In this document: positions 1-11,736 of the stretch, one piece after another | How positions within the stretch are numbered: position 1 is the first letter of the stretch | Layout of the letters: the number at the start of each line of letters is the position of its first letter | Assembly (NCBI GenBank): GCA_022828595.1 | Contig: JAKGHH010000001.1 | Coordinates: 123,268,999-123,332,998, forward strand | Reading direction: 5' to 3' | Source: Nelumbo lutea | Taxonomy: Eukaryota > Streptophyta > Magnoliopsida > Proteales > Nelumbonaceae | DNA length: 64,000 nucleotides | Program-made: the position numbers and the translations under genes | Notes under the pieces: model-generated | What the model was told of the DNA's origin: nothing | What the model saw: the letters and a program-made list of their open reading frames with translations, nothing else | Databases searched by the model: none

Positions 1-1824
1 TTAGTCGACCAAAGACTAATTAAAGTGACGTTTGTCCCCCTTGATTGAATTGAATGGCTGAATGGTGGTGGTATGACAGGTAGGCATGACTGATTCCAAC
101 CCATCAACTCGATTGAATTATGCACTGTCGATCTTCATTCTTTACCTACTCACTTGGCCCCCATCACTATCGAAGATTAGATTCATTATGGTGGCATTAG
201 TTGGTTGTTTGTAACGGGAAATAGATCTGTTTACGGGCCAGGCTTTGGGCCTGATTTATACTATCTCGGGATTTGGGCTTAGGGTTAGGCCTTTATTCAA
301 ATTTTTGCAAAAGTTAAGTTTGAATTTGGCTCATGAGTAGGTCTAATGGAAAATGGAATGGGGAGTATTCATAGTCATTACTATTAACTTGGTTAGGGTT
401 GGGTTGGGGTTTGTGATTCTCGATTCTATAAAGTTTAGTATTAAATTAAGGGAAATTTTCTGATTAATACCCTATATTTTAGGCCTAGTATCATTTGATC
501 CCTGAATTTTAAAGTATGATAATTTAGTTCCTGAACTTTTAAAATGTGTCAATCCAGTACCTACTATTAACCAGCCTTAAGTGGCATTTGAAAAGAAATA
601 AATATCTTTTAAGTGTCATCTAATATTTTTATCAACCATTGTTAACCAAAAAACGAACAATCTCAAATCATTGCCTTTTCTATTGAAAGCTTTAGAATTA
701 ATCATTTTTTATCAATATTTGAATAATTAATAAAAAAATAGACAACACTCAGAAGAATACTTATGTTTTTCATCAAATGTCAAAATATACTAAATTGATA
801 CTCTTTATATCGTATTTTAAAATTAAAAAAAGATGTGAGCCAGTCTGCCAAGTGAACAGCCGACCGTCCGAGCTCAAGACTAATGAATGTATGACTAATC
901 AACTCATCATTCAACGCAAGGGGGCGGGTCCCATATCATAGGACAGGGGTGAGGAACCCACTACAAAATTCTCTTCCCATCTAAGTTAATCAAGTACAAG
1001 AAGAGACAGAGAGACAGAAACACGTACACATTGTTTGTCTTGCTGGTGCAGGCACACCTCGTAACTGGTGCCTACGTGTTTAGTGTGTATTGGGCTATTA
1101 ACCTACTCGTTGGGTGCTGTCTCAACTCTCCACTTGTGTTGTGGCTTGTGGGTTTATATTAAATAAATTAATTGATTATTTAAATCCCTGAAATCTTCAC
1201 AGCAGAGGTCAGGATGTCCAGCTGCAACGGCGAGACCGGCCAAAAGGACAATCCGAACCAGAGAGAATGTGGAAACAGCCAGCGGAATCATTCAATGCAT
1301 GTACAAAGAAATATGTTGTGAGGATTTCCATTTGGATGCAGTATCAATGAAAAAATCTGATTAAGGATTCCAAATGTCTATTCAGAAGAAAGAAGAATTG
1401 TTGAATTGGCTTTAATTTGGCGATTCGGTGGGTTGAGAAAATGAGTCGCAAATTTTAATAAAAAATACCTACGTTTGCCCTCCATATAAAAAAGCATTTC
1501 ATTTTGGCCAATCTCATTGACCCATACATGCAAAACCACTGTATATATTCAAGTCCATCTTCACCCTTCATTTTTTTAACCCAAAATATCCACCATTAGA
1601 TTAGAATTTTGTTTTGGCCTCCTTAGACCTGAATTGACTAAAATAACCCTTGAGCTTACCAAAATTACCAAAATACCTAAATTAAATAAATAAATACCAT
1701 AATTAATTATGGTATTTTCTAACAATATTTTTGTCATTAATTACGGTATTTGTTTAATTATAAAATTAATAAATAGTATTTATGAAAATACTATTAATTA
1801 ATTAATTAATGATATATTGATATA
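1..1824. other. Left-only flank, no gene recognised
   Basis: The partner of this stretch would lie beyond the right edge. No long open frame is present. Around 460-560 there are phrases about declining to a 'cctgaattttaaag' / 'cctgaacttttaaa' pattern, a kind of sequence often seen in dispersed plant repeats. Around 840-1130 the DNA is less AT-rich and could be promoter or leader sequence of an unseen gene, but I see no supporting ORF. From about 1660 it becomes very AT-rich. Confidence 0.6.
1692..1717. repeat. 26-bp perfect palindrome in AT-rich DNA
   Basis: The bases read identically on both strands around the centre 1704/1705. The half-site 'tatggtattt' recurs at several places between 1709 and 1940, so this belongs to a family of short AT-rich inverted units rather than a single operator. 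Confidence 0.7.
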
Positions 1825-3118
1825 ATTAATTAGTAATTCATTATTTAACAATATTTTTATTAATTATGGTATTTATTTAATTATTTAACAATATCAAATG
1901 CATTTTTTGTAACAATATTTTTATTAATTATGGTATTTAATTAAATAAGTATCATAATTAATTAATTAATACTATTAAATAATGTAATGCTAATACTATT
2001 AATTAATTAAGTAAATTAAGTAATTAAAGAAATATTATAAAGTAATGATAATTAATACTGATAATAATTAAACAAATTAAATAATTCATTATAAGAGAGG
2101 GAGAAGAGAGAAGGGAGTGATGAGGTGGCTTCATGAGGGAGAAAGAAAGGCTAAAATGAAGAGTATGTGAGAGTTCTCGGTTGAGGTTAAGGGAGAAAGC
2201 TTAGGCCATCAAAACAAAAATAGACATACATAAATATTGAAAATATATTTATCAAAAAAATATAATAAATAATTACTAAAAATTTTTCATTATTAGTACA
2301 TCAATAATTGCAATTATTATTCTATTTTTAATATCTATTAAAATCATTTTTTTGAAAGTTATTACCAATTTTTGTTATTTGAAAGCTTCAATACCTCTAA
2401 ATTATTTAATCTATCTTTCATTATTTCAATAATATGTAGAAAAGTTTAAATTATTTATATTTATATTCTTATTATCAAATATTATTAAATCTATTATAAT
2501 TACTTTTGTGTTTTTGATAAAAATTTTAAGGATATTACATAATTTATTTATTTAATCTATTTTTTAAAATAATATTTAAAATATGCTTTATTTATTATTT
2601 TTTTAATAGAAAAAATATTTAAAACTATTTATTTACAATATTATTCATCTATTTAAATAATATTGCGATTTAGTTATTTCAATATTATTTATTCATTGAA
2701 TTTCATAATCCATAAAATTATAAGTTATACTATTATTACATAATTTTGTTATTAATTTTGTAAAATATAGAGTCATTATTAATACAAATATTATGAAATC
2801 TATTATAATTATTTTCTACTTTTAAAAAAAAAAACAAAGTTTATTACATAATTTCGTTATTTAAAATTTATGACATAACTTCGGTATTTAAAATTTTTAT
2901 TACTTAAATTTTGTTTATTTTAAAGCTATTGCATAATATGAATATTTTGGTATATAATATTTTTTATTTATAATATTTCGTTATTAAAATTCTTAAATAA
3001 TATATATTTTTTTATTTTAAATTTTTATTATTTGAATAATATTTAAATTGAATTGCACACCAACCCCCTCCCTCACATGCATGTAGTGGTATATTGTAAT
3101 TTCCTCCTATGGGTCACC
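1825..3118. other. AT-rich intergenic block, left arm
   Basis: The stretch is almost entirely A and T with repeated 'attaattaatt' and 'ataatatttaaa' runs and no coding potential. It pairs with 62767-64000. The last part (3051-3118) leads into Copia A and pairs with 60064-60131. A GC-richer island at about 2085-2215 is a separate dispersed motif. Confidence 0.75.
2085..2215 (-). repeat. About 130-bp dispersed motif, left copy
   Basis: The reverse complement reads as the segments at 63605-63735 and 61385-61483 plus 62318-62350, with shared words such as 'gccacctcatcactccc' and 'gagaactct'. It is a non-coding, low-copy repeat of unknown type. The copy at 61385-62350 is interrupted by an 834-bp insertion. 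Confidence 0.7.
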
Positions 3119-3288
3119 TATAGAGGAATCAAGCCTACTAATATACTAACTTTATCTCTTTCCCAAGCAATGTGGGACAAGAGGCCTTCACCAACATGCA
3201 AGAGGAGTGAAGAGAGAAAGGACAAAAATACAAAAAGCAAAGAGAAGAGGGAGATGAGATTCTTGAAATTTTGAATCTCTCTCCAATA
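3119..3288 (-). repeat. Copia A 3' terminal repeat, left copy
   Basis: This is the second terminal repeat. It is preceded on the minus strand by the polypurine stretch TTGTGGGGGA (complement at about 3289-3299), the usual primer for plus-strand synthesis. The right copy has the canonical TGTTGG start here; the left copy reads TATTGG. Confidence 0.75.
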
Positions 3289-3859
3289 ATCCCCCACAAT
3301 ATTCAAAATTATAAGAATGACCAGATAACTTGAGCATCGCGGTGAGAGAAGTATTCATGGTGATGCCTTTTGGATTTCACTCAGCACTTGGGTATGACAA
3401 ATTATGCTACGGAGTACGGGTAGAGTCAAACTCCTTCAACTTTTCCCCTTTGATGTAACTAGCTAATTTGCCAACCAACTCAACTCACCTTTCCTTAGTG
3501 GTTCTTTTTGTTTTGAAACATTTCGGCCTTTTTCCCCTCTTGGAATCATGAGCGTTTTACAAAGTCAGCCCTTAGAGCTCTGATAGAAGTGGCCACACAT
3601 CACACTCACTTAGGTCGGTTATTTAGTGTGCACTGCACACACCGTTCTTAACCAATTAAGAGTCTTACACTCACCCTCCTCATTTTGCAATGAGCACTAT
3701 CTTACTTCGACATCTATAATGGGGCACAATTTGATAGTGCTTTCCCATTCAACCTAAATCCAGGGATCTCCTTTCATATAGGTTGGGTGTCCATCACTAA
3801 TGACTTATGTAACATGCTTCAATTCCTTTCCTACCGATGCCTCATACTTTAGGAGTCTA

Positions 3860-5400
3860 TAATTTGGTTAACAAATCTACAAGGTTCTTTTCATGCCTTA
3901 CAAAATCTAGAACAATTGTACCTTCACTAAAGTATTGTCCACCAAGTTGTGCCTTAGGCAGATGTGCATTTTTTTACCATTGCAAGTTTTATTCTTGACT
4001 CTGGCTATCGCTAGTTGGCTATCACAATGGAGAGATATAGATGGGACCAGCTGTGAGCAAAGTGGTATATCTACTAGTAAGTTCCTTAGCCACTCTACCT
4101 CGGACCCTGTTAATTCTAGTGCAATTAATTCAGCCTCCATTATCGAACTTGTAATATAAGATTGTTTTACAAATTTTCAAGATATTGTTCCACCTCTTAA
4201 GGTAAAGACATATCCACTAGTGAAAGTACTATCATTTGAATCTAAAATCCAATTCGCATCAATAAAGCCTTCTAAAATAGGAGGAAAACTTGAATAATGC
4301 AAACCATAGTTCATGGTTACCTTTAAATATTTTAATAGACTTACAAGAGCTTTCGAGTGTTCCGAGATTATGAGTATGCTGACTTAGTTTTCCTACAGCT
4401 ATTGCTATATCTGGTCCTGTACAATTCATTAAGTATGACACAGAACCGATTATGCTTGCATACTCCTTTTGTGAAATAAGTTCCCCTACATGTTTCTTAA
4501 GTGAATACTATAATCAAGTGGTGTCTTAACAAGTTTACAATCATAGTGTCCAAACTTTCTATGTATATTCTCTACATAGTGTGACTAGGAGAGAATAAAA
4601 TTTCCTTATTGTTTATGGATTTTAATCCCTAGGATTACATCAGCCTGACACATGACTTGGGTATCAAATTTAGACATTAACTGTTTTGTTTCTTTCACTA
4701 TATTCAGACTTGTTCCCATTATCAACATATCATCAACATACAAGCAGATCATGACTCATTTATCATCTATAAACTTACTATAGACACATCTATCGAAATT
4801 ATTTATGTTATACTTATTTGTGATTAACACACTATCAAATTTTTCATGCCACTATTTGGGAGCTTGTTTTAAACTATACAAAGACTTAATTAGTTTGCAC
4901 ACTTTGTATTCTTGTCCTGTTACTATGAAGTTTTCAGGTTTCTTAATATATATTTCTTTCTCTAATTCCCCATTTAAGAAAGCTATTTTTTACATGCATT
5001 TGATGAACTACTAGTTTGTAAATGAATGTTATAACAAACAAGACTCTAATTGTAATTAACCTTGCAACTAGGGGATACATATCTAAAAAATCTACATCTT
5101 TCTTTTATCTGAAGCCTTTAACAACTAATCTGGCTTTGAATTTATCTATTATGCCATTTGACTTTAGTTTTTTCTTAAATATTCATTTATAGTCCAGTGC
5201 CTTAGTTACAAGTAGGAGATTTATAAGTTCCTAAGTGTGATTAATGACTAAACAATCTATTTCACTTTTTTATGGCTTCTTTCCAGAATACTAAATTATG
5301 GGAAGTTATGGCTTCCTGATAGGTTATGGGGTCTTTGTTCCCCAAAAATGTGAACATTCCATCATCCAAGTTTGTTTCTTTCCTTTGTCTTTTACTTCTC
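3860..5400 (-). pseudogene. Copia A reverse transcriptase-RNase H remnant, left copy
   Basis: On the minus strand the order is a KARLVVKGF-type entry region (about 5150-5050), the catalytic YVDD at 4729-4740 (intact), MSYLMNCTGPDIAIAVGKLSQH in 4259-4441, and RNase H residues with MEAELIALELTGSEVEWL and the CDSQLAIARVKN helix in 3907-4140. The HICLRH segment matches the family HIDxRxH region. Frames are interrupted by many stops and shifts. Confidence 0.84.
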
Positions 5401-5749
5401 CTTAAGTTTGGTTATTGATTATTAGAATCAATGTTTTTCTGACTAAGTGAAGTACTGATTTCTTAAGTAATTCGTTCTTGTTCTTGGTTTTTATTGCAGA
5501 CTTGGGGTGGTTCCCTATCTATTGCTTCATTTTTCAGTGGGAAGATATATTCAAAGAATTCTACATCTCGGAACACAATAATTATGTTGTATTCTACAAC
5601 ATTTTCTATTATTTATCACAAGGAATCTATATGTTGCACTATTTTGTGCATATCAAATAAATACACAATCACAAGTTTTGGGTCCCTATTTCCTTCTTTT
5701 AGGTTCAAGTATTTTGACATTTGCTAAACAACCCCAAACTTTAAGTAGT

Positions 5750-6590
5750 TCAAATTGGTTTTCCTATTATGCTAAAGTTCAAATGGTATTTGACCTTTCT
5801 TCTTGGGAGGTATTCTATTGTACAAGTGACAAGCTGTGAGGATTGCTTCCCCCTATAGGTTCGGACACCTAAACTAATTAACGTAGCATTCATAATTTTT
5901 TTTAGTGTTTAGTTAAGTCTTTCTACAACTCCATTAAATTCAAGTTGGTAAGGGGTTGTAGTTTTATATATAATTTTATTCTCTTTAAAGAATTTCCTAA
6001 TTGTTTCTTTATCATACTTAATTTCTCTATCATTTCTGACATATTGATTTTCTTCCCTAACTAATTTTCTACTTCAGTCTTGTAGATTATAAAAGTTTGT
6101 TTAGCCTCATCATTTGGTCTAAGTAAAATAACTTATGCAAACCTAGAGTAGTCATCTATGAAAGTTATATAGTATCTCTTTCCTCCTCTAGCTTCATGGA
6201 ATTTAAGATCCCCTAAATCACTATGTATAAATTGTATTAGTTCAGTTTCTCTTTCTACAGTTTTATGTGGTTTTTTAGTAAATTTTGCTTCTACACATAT
6301 GTGGCATTTTTCAATTTTAAAGTCTATAGGAACATTCATAACTCCTAATTTACAAAGCCTTTTTAGATAAAGAGCACTATGTCATAATTTACCATGTCAA
6401 ATATCAAAAGATTCAACAATATAAGCAAAAGAAGAAGCATTCTTATTTGTAATAGTATTAGAAATATTTAGTACAAACAATCCACCAACATTCTATCATT
6501 TTCCAACAAATACATTGTTTTAGTTAACATAGCATTGTATGTTTCAAATGTGAGCTTCGGTCCTATTTTGTTGAGGAGTGCACCCGACAC
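5750..6590 (-). pseudogene. Copia A GAG-pre-integrase and integrase remnant, left copy
   Basis: The frame at 6133-6339 (minus) contains CHICVEAKFTKKPH (a pre-integrase cysteine pair context), then HSDLGDL and RYYITFIDDYSRFA, which is the start of the integrase catalytic core with its first Asp. Downstream sequence to about 5750 continues the core in broken frames, including a region corresponding to the second Asp and a GVVERLN-like stretch. Several stops make it nonfunctional. Integrase would join the cDNA to the host chromosome. Confidence 0.8.
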
Positions 6591-6596
6591 CAAATT

Positions 6597-7631
6597 TCAT
6601 TTGATCTCTGGTACATGCATCACATCATTCAACATTAGGATCTTTCTGGAAGTCAGTTTTAGGAGCACCTTTCCCTTGCCAATGACTTTCAAAATTTGTG
6701 AATTTCCCACAAAGACTTGCTCTCCCTTAGTTTGAGTTATATACTCGTATAAGGAGCCGCAATCCCCATATATGTGCTTAGTAACACCAGTGTCCAATAC
6801 CCACTCCTTCAATTTATCAACCAAGTTTTCCTTGGTTACCATAGCTACAATAACATCCTTAGTCAAGTTGACTTTTGGTTTTCTAGAATCTTTCTTCTTT
6901 CGATGACGAATCTCTTTCTTGTAGTGCCCAAGTTTACCACATACATAGCATTTTCCTTTCTTTAGATATTTCTTAAACTTTTGGTCATTTTTCACATTTA
7001 AACTTTTTTTGAATTTTGTAGTAATTTCCTCCACCAAGTTGGTTTTTGAAAAACTGTTTTTTCTCAATTTCATCATTCTTTCTATTCTTTTCTTCAATTT
7101 TGATTCGGACCATTACTTGATCCAAAGTAGTGTCATTTCTCTTATTCTTCATGCTTGTTTTGAAATCATTCCATGTATGTGACAATTTTTCTATGAAAGA
7201 TCCGACAACAAATTCATCTGGAACATGATGCCTTATTTTGCTAGTTCCCCCACGAGTACATGAAACTCATCTATTTGGACAAACACATCCATGTCCTCCT
7301 TCATGGTAAATTGTAGGAAATTGGCTATAAGACAATTTTTGTTTCCAGCATTTTCTAGAGCATATTTATTGTCTAACGTACTCCAAATTTCATAGGCAAA
7401 GTTGTAGGAATAGTAGACATTGTACAGTTTATTGGATAGACAATTCAAGATATGGTTCTTGTAGAGGTGGTCAGTTGTGAGCCAATGTTTTGCAACAATT
7501 GAACAGGTTGGTTCCTTCATGTTTAATGGGTTCGATTCAATCAAAGTGGAGGCTACCCCTAACTGTTTTAAGGCAAATAAAATGCGTTGTCTCCAACGCT
7601 TGTAGTTGGTTCCATTGAATGGTTCAATCAT
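6597..7631 (-). pseudogene. Copia A Gag-protease remnant, left copy
   Basis: The Gag start is taken at 7631, where the protein begins MIEPFNGTNYKRWRQR, the N-terminal pattern of UBN2-type Copia Gag. An in-frame stop follows ELAK near 7233. A second frame (6597-7097) carries the nucleocapsid knuckle C-x2-C-x4-H in residues 50-58 of that 166-residue frame, but the fourth ligand position is Ile instead of Cys. The protease motif LDTGVTKH follows at residues 101-108 with Asp-Thr-Gly intact. The right arm has the same Gag stop and the same missing cysteine. It would package RNA and process the polyprotein if intact; here it is dead. Confidence 0.85.
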
Positions 7632-7645
7632 AGAGAAATCAGGAA

Positions 7646-7811
7646 TAAAGGAAGCAAACCTACTAATATACCTAACTTTATCTCTTTCCCAAGCAATGTG
7701 GAACAAGAGCTCTTCACCTACATGCAAAAGGAGAGAAGAGAGAAAAGACAAAAACAGAAAACCAAAGAGAGGGAGGTGAGATTCTTGAAATTTAGGATCT
7801 TCCTCCAACGG
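7646..7811 (-). repeat. Copia A 5' terminal repeat, left copy
   Basis: About 165 bp resembles 3119-3288 (both contain 'ttatctctttcccaagcaa') and the right-arm repeats at 55611-55776 and 59899-60063. On the minus strand it begins CGTTGGAGGAAG, where the 3' repeat of the right arm begins TGTTGGAGGAG, so the canonical TG start is mutated. Confidence 0.75.
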
Positions 7812-7812
7812 T

Positions 7813-7914
7813 CCACCCCTACCCATAACCCACAACCTTGGTGATTGTGGGATTTGATCCTAAGTCTCCCCTACAACCAGCCAAAGACCTTACCAACTAA
7901 GCCAATCGGCATCG
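7813..7914 (-). repeat. tRNA-derived SINE-like fragment, left copy
   Basis: On the minus strand it contains an A-box-like TGGCTTAGTTGG (complement 7893-7904) and, 44 bases downstream, a B-box-like GGATCAAATCC (complement 7850-7860). Together these form the internal RNA polymerase III promoter layout of tRNA-derived SINEs. It does not fold into a proper tRNA because the acceptor ends do not match. It ends against the Copia A 5' repeat, and no A- or T-tail is visible. It mirrors 55504-55610. Confidence 0.55.
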
Positions 7915-8280
7915 TCCTTAGAAGGTTTTCTTGGATGGCTTCCAAAATGGTCCATCATAACATGTATATAGAACCATGGAACCAGACAAAGCAAGATGAG
8001 ATCTTAGCCTGGCCCACTGTGTCCTCTATATATGGGGTGGGGGGGGGGGGAATGGGGGATTGGGCTGAGATTGTTACCTAATGAGTTTAAGGCTGTTTTG
8101 AGTTCAATGTTGTTGTGGTTTTCATGGGCTTAGGTTTGGCCCTAAGTGCTAATTAATTTTGTAGCATAGGGAGAGTGAGAAAGCCCACCCCTAGCCTGGG
8201 TTGGGCCTGTCCGATTATGAGAGTTGCTTTTCCCTACCCGTACAATGAATTAGATAACTTCTTTAAATTTTGAATCAAAT
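7915..8280. other. Intergenic spacer with a 12-G run
   Basis: I see no gene here. A homopolymer of 12 G sits at 8039-8050 (12 C at 55360-55371 on the right). The rest is ordinary sequence that matches about 55110-55500 in reverse. Confidence 0.6.
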
Positions 8281-8289
8281 TAGAACCAA

Positions 8290-8690
8290 CATGGTCTATG
8301 AGTACGGGTGTCAATTGGACTAGATTTGATCAAATCTGATTAGGTCTAATATGAGCCCATTACAAATGGACTAGGTCCAATTCAATTTGATGAACATGTT
8401 GGACCATTTTGTCTTGTCAAATTCAATGTTTGGTATGTCTAATATGTTCAAAACTTCAAATTAGTTTTTATTTAGATTGATTCCAACCCAAACCTAGTCC
8501 ATTGATACTTGCATTCTTAATGGACCAAATATTGGTTTAATCCGATCCAATCCAATATAAATATATTACGATGGACTAGGTCCAATCTAATCCAATAAAT
8601 CCTTTGGATCATTAAGTCTAGACTGTCCAATTTAGTATGTCTTGTTGGTCTGTCCAATTTGTCCAAATTGATTCTTGAAGTAATGAAATT
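8290..8690. repeat. Diffuse repeat rich in TGGACTAGGTCCAAT, left copy
   Basis: The phrase 'atggactaggtccaat' occurs near 8366 and again near 8571, and the words 'ccaatccaat' and 'ggtctaat' recur in both orientations. It resembles a decayed non-autonomous dispersed repeat. No terminal repeats or target duplication could be fixed. The right copy lies at about 54700-55090. Confidence 0.5.
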
Positions 8691-9338
8691 GAGGAAAAAA
8701 AGAGATCATGGGTTTTACATGCTTAAAATGTTTTATATGCTTGATTTTATTTTTAAATTTTCATTTGAATACACTTTACATGTTATGTTTATGTATTTTA
8801 ACTTTAGATAATAGGTTTTTTAAAACATTTATTTTAAATTTTAAGTTTTATTTTTATTAATTTTATGTTTAATATTTTTTTTTGCATTTTTATTTTTTGG
8901 TATTTTTTTTTGAATTTCCTAACATTTTTTTTGGCATTTGTTGTATTTTTGCGCCTTGTTTCAAAAAGGTGTCCACTACGCCTTGTGCCTTATGCCTTGG
9001 GCGCAAATTGCCCCTTATGCTTTTATATCACTGCTATGGTAGTGGTTGTGACCATTAAAGGTAGAGTTCTTTGTCATAGCTCCATGACTACCGGCATAGG
9101 TAAAAAATTCTGATTCTTCCCTTTTTTTTGACAATTTCTATAGGCTGTCCCAACAACATATAGAAAATTATAAAAAAACTATAAATGATTTTTATATGTT
9201 TTAAATGATTTTCATTGTAGGAAAGAACTATAAGTGGATCTATCAATGATTTTTAAACTCATTGATTAATAATAATTTATGCAAAAAATGATATTTTTTC
9301 TTTAGTTTAAGGATAAATTCAAAAATTAAAAATTTATT

Positions 9339-9406
<68 letters not shown>

Positions 9407-10440
9407 TAAATGACTTTCATGGTAAGGAAGAACTATAAGATAGATCTATCAATCAATGATATATCAAACTTGTTGATCCAACGACAATTTAATGTGTCTT
9501 GTAGTGAACCTTTAGTAGATTGGAATCTCAAATCTTGTTTGATGTATTATTAGTAAAGTAAAATTTTTGTATGACATGTATATGTTCTAGACTCCTGTTA
9601 TTATAATGTAAACTATGAAAGTCTGCATTTCTTGTGTTTATGCCTTATTCATAGTTATTTCAACTTTAAATTTATCATCATTGATGTATTTGTGGATTTG
9701 TAAGAGTTTCCCCAATATATCCAAGTGTATTCATTTCATTCCACCATGCCCATGTGTATCCAAAGTGTATGTATATCGCAATCGTATCCATATCTGTATC
9801 GAAACTTACTGACACAATATACAACACCAATCCTTTGAACCTTGAGTGCAATAATAGATATTCTCAATCTTTCTTCATTCTCAATCTGTATCGAAACTTA
9901 TGAAAGAATTAGCATAAGTAACCATGTATATGCCTTTCAATATTTCTTCATTCCAAGCTCTTGAATTTGGAATTCCTATTTCAATGTCAGTCTCTTATAT
10001 ACACCACAATGAAACACAGTTCTAAGCTCTTGAATTTGGAATTCCTTTCTAAGCTCTAACATAAAGGTAGGTTATAATATCACATTTACAAAACCAACGC
10101 CATATCACTAAAAGGATATTTATTATGTTACCTTTGTTAAGTGGCTTTTTTTGTTTACAGGTTGGTCTTACATTTAAGTGTTCTTTTGGATCTATTGATA
10201 AAAGGCCTTTTACTTTTACTTTCTAATTGAAGTTTCATTATCATGGAAGAGAAAGAATTTGAATGAAAGGACAATGTTAGATATATGTTGCTGAGAATGC
10301 ACATGTGCTATGCATAGGGATCTAGCGAGTTTAAAATAGGAGGCACAAGTAGGCAATTTGACATAACAGAGGGTAGTTATGGTAGGGTGACAAGAGAGGT
10401 TTTTAATTATAATATATGCATATTATGTTCTGCATTTAAT
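8691..10440. other. Intergenic sequence without recognised gene, left arm
   Basis: The stretch is T-rich to 8960, then a short 'gccttgtgccttatgccttgggcgc' type passage (about 8950-9010) related in style to the repeat at 10456-10975, a long AT microsatellite at 9343-9405, and plain AT-rich DNA. Short open frames here match no family I know and are not conserved between the arms. Confidence 0.55.
9343..9405. repeat. (TA)n microsatellite, 63 bp
   Basis: An uninterrupted TA run of about 31 units. The right-arm allele (54011-54042) has only about 16 units, a clear length difference between the arms. Confidence 0.95.
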
Positions 10441-10455
10441 TTATTGCTTTATACT

Positions 10456-10975
10456 AGTGTTTTAAAAGGTGTGGGAAGCGTACACTTGGAGGAGGCACCC
10501 CCCAAAATGCCCTAAGGCATATGCCAAAGGCACTGATGCCTTTGAGATGAACACCTTAGATCCATGAGGTGCACGCCTCATATGCCTTTTGCATGAGGCA
10601 TGCCAGAGGCGTATGCCTCATGTGCCCAATGCACACCTCATACAAAAAAAAAAAAACTGAAATAAATAAAAAAAGGAAAGAAAGAAAAGGGAAGGGAAGA
10701 AAAAAGAAAGAAAGTTTGGGTTGGGGGCTCCACTCCTGGACCCCTTTGGTTGGAGGGCTTCACCCCCCAAATCCCCTAACACTTTTATAGTACAACCCAA
10801 TTTAGTTTCCTCTTCTTCCTCCTCATTCCCCTCCTCTTAAGGAGGCATCTCAGGAGGCTTATGCCTCTTATGTTCGTAATTACGCTTCACACCTCGTTAA
10901 TCAAAAAAGAAAACTACACTTCACGCCTTCTGGCAGTGAAACACATCACATGCCTCCATGTTTTAAAACATTGCT
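10456..10975. repeat. MITE-like repeat with inverted GTTTTAAAA ends and 'gcctcat' palindromes, left copy
   Basis: It begins GTTTTAAAAGG (10459) and ends CATGTTTTAAAAC (10957-10969), a short inverted pair. The body is full of interleaved 'aggcat', 'atgcctca' and 'tgaggc' words that can pair with each other, and contains an A/G-rich tract (about 10650-10715). No coding capacity is seen. The class is uncertain: a decayed non-autonomous DNA element or a composite repeat. The right copy is at 52520-53007. Confidence 0.5.
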
Positions 10976-11692
10976 CCATATATAGTGGTCATGGATGGGA
11001 CAACTAGGTTTTATGAAAGGTCCCTTGGGGTATGTTGTTTGTTGATGGTATATTACTGATTAACAAGACCAATATGTGGGTAAATGCAATGTTAGAACTA
11101 TGAAAAAAAATGCTTTGTAAATAAATGGTTTCAAAAGTTGTAGTAAAATATGTAGTGTTTGTATTGATGAACAAGAAAACCTCATATTGACAATTTCTAG
11201 TACTTTGTTTTGATCATCCATACAAGCAAGATTGAAGAATGTAAAACAGCAGAAAAGTTGGATTACTTCATTTCAGATTATAGTTTGGTTGGTTCCTTCA
11301 CCTCTTTTTCTAATTTATGAAACACATTAAGTAGAGAGATGGATAAAAGATATTACAATACAAGGTGTTTTTTTCTATGTAACCATGTAAATATGTAAAT
11401 TCTAAAAAAGTTTGGGGCACTTCTATCTGGTTTGTCGTAGAGAGGGAACTTAGGACCAGTGCTTTTAAAATCAGACCCTTTGTTGACTTGGAGCCAACAT
11501 TTCACGGTTAAATAGTTCAACCATGGGTTAAATGATTCAACTGCAACATTGCCATATTTCTTAATGTCGAGGAGAGAACTTGGATGCTCTCTTATGTATC
11601 TTTAGATAAGAAGCAGATTTGATTAGTTGATTAGTTAAAAAATTATAATGATAGCCATAAAACCATAGCAAATAAGAGGGAAATGGGCATTG

Positions 11693-11695
<3 letters not shown>

Positions 11696-11732
<37 letters not shown>
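11696..11732. repeat. (GA)n microsatellite
   Basis: A GA run of 37 bp; the right-arm counterpart (CT, 51765-51793) is 29 bp. Confidence 0.95.

Positions 11733-11736
<4 letters not shown>

Larger units (their letters stand above)
3119..7811 (-). mobile_element. Copia A: degenerate Ty1/Copia retrotransposon, left copy
   Basis: Read on the minus strand, the order is terminal repeat, Gag, protease, integrase, reverse transcriptase, RNase H, polypurine tract, terminal repeat. Integrase before reverse transcriptase is the Copia order. About 165-170 bp of similar sequence bounds it (about 7646-7811 and 3119-3288). The reading frame is broken many times. No initiator-Met primer site is visible after the 5' repeat, and no clear target duplication was resolved, so the outer edges are approximate. 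It mirrors 55611-60063. Confidence 0.87.

Noticed and set aside
860..1150. Possible promoter or first exon of a host gene
   Set aside because: Composition changes there, but no start-linked open frame, convincing TATA box or conserved coding sequence could be supported.
3053..3306. Short open frames on both strands at the Copia A 3' terminal repeat
   Set aside because: They lie in the LTR and its flank, overlap on opposite strands and have no family similarity.
10569..10800. Overlapping 60-73 codon frames on both strands in the 'gcctcat' repeat
   Set aside because: Low-complexity translation of a purine-rich tract; the right arm has a deletion there and a different product.
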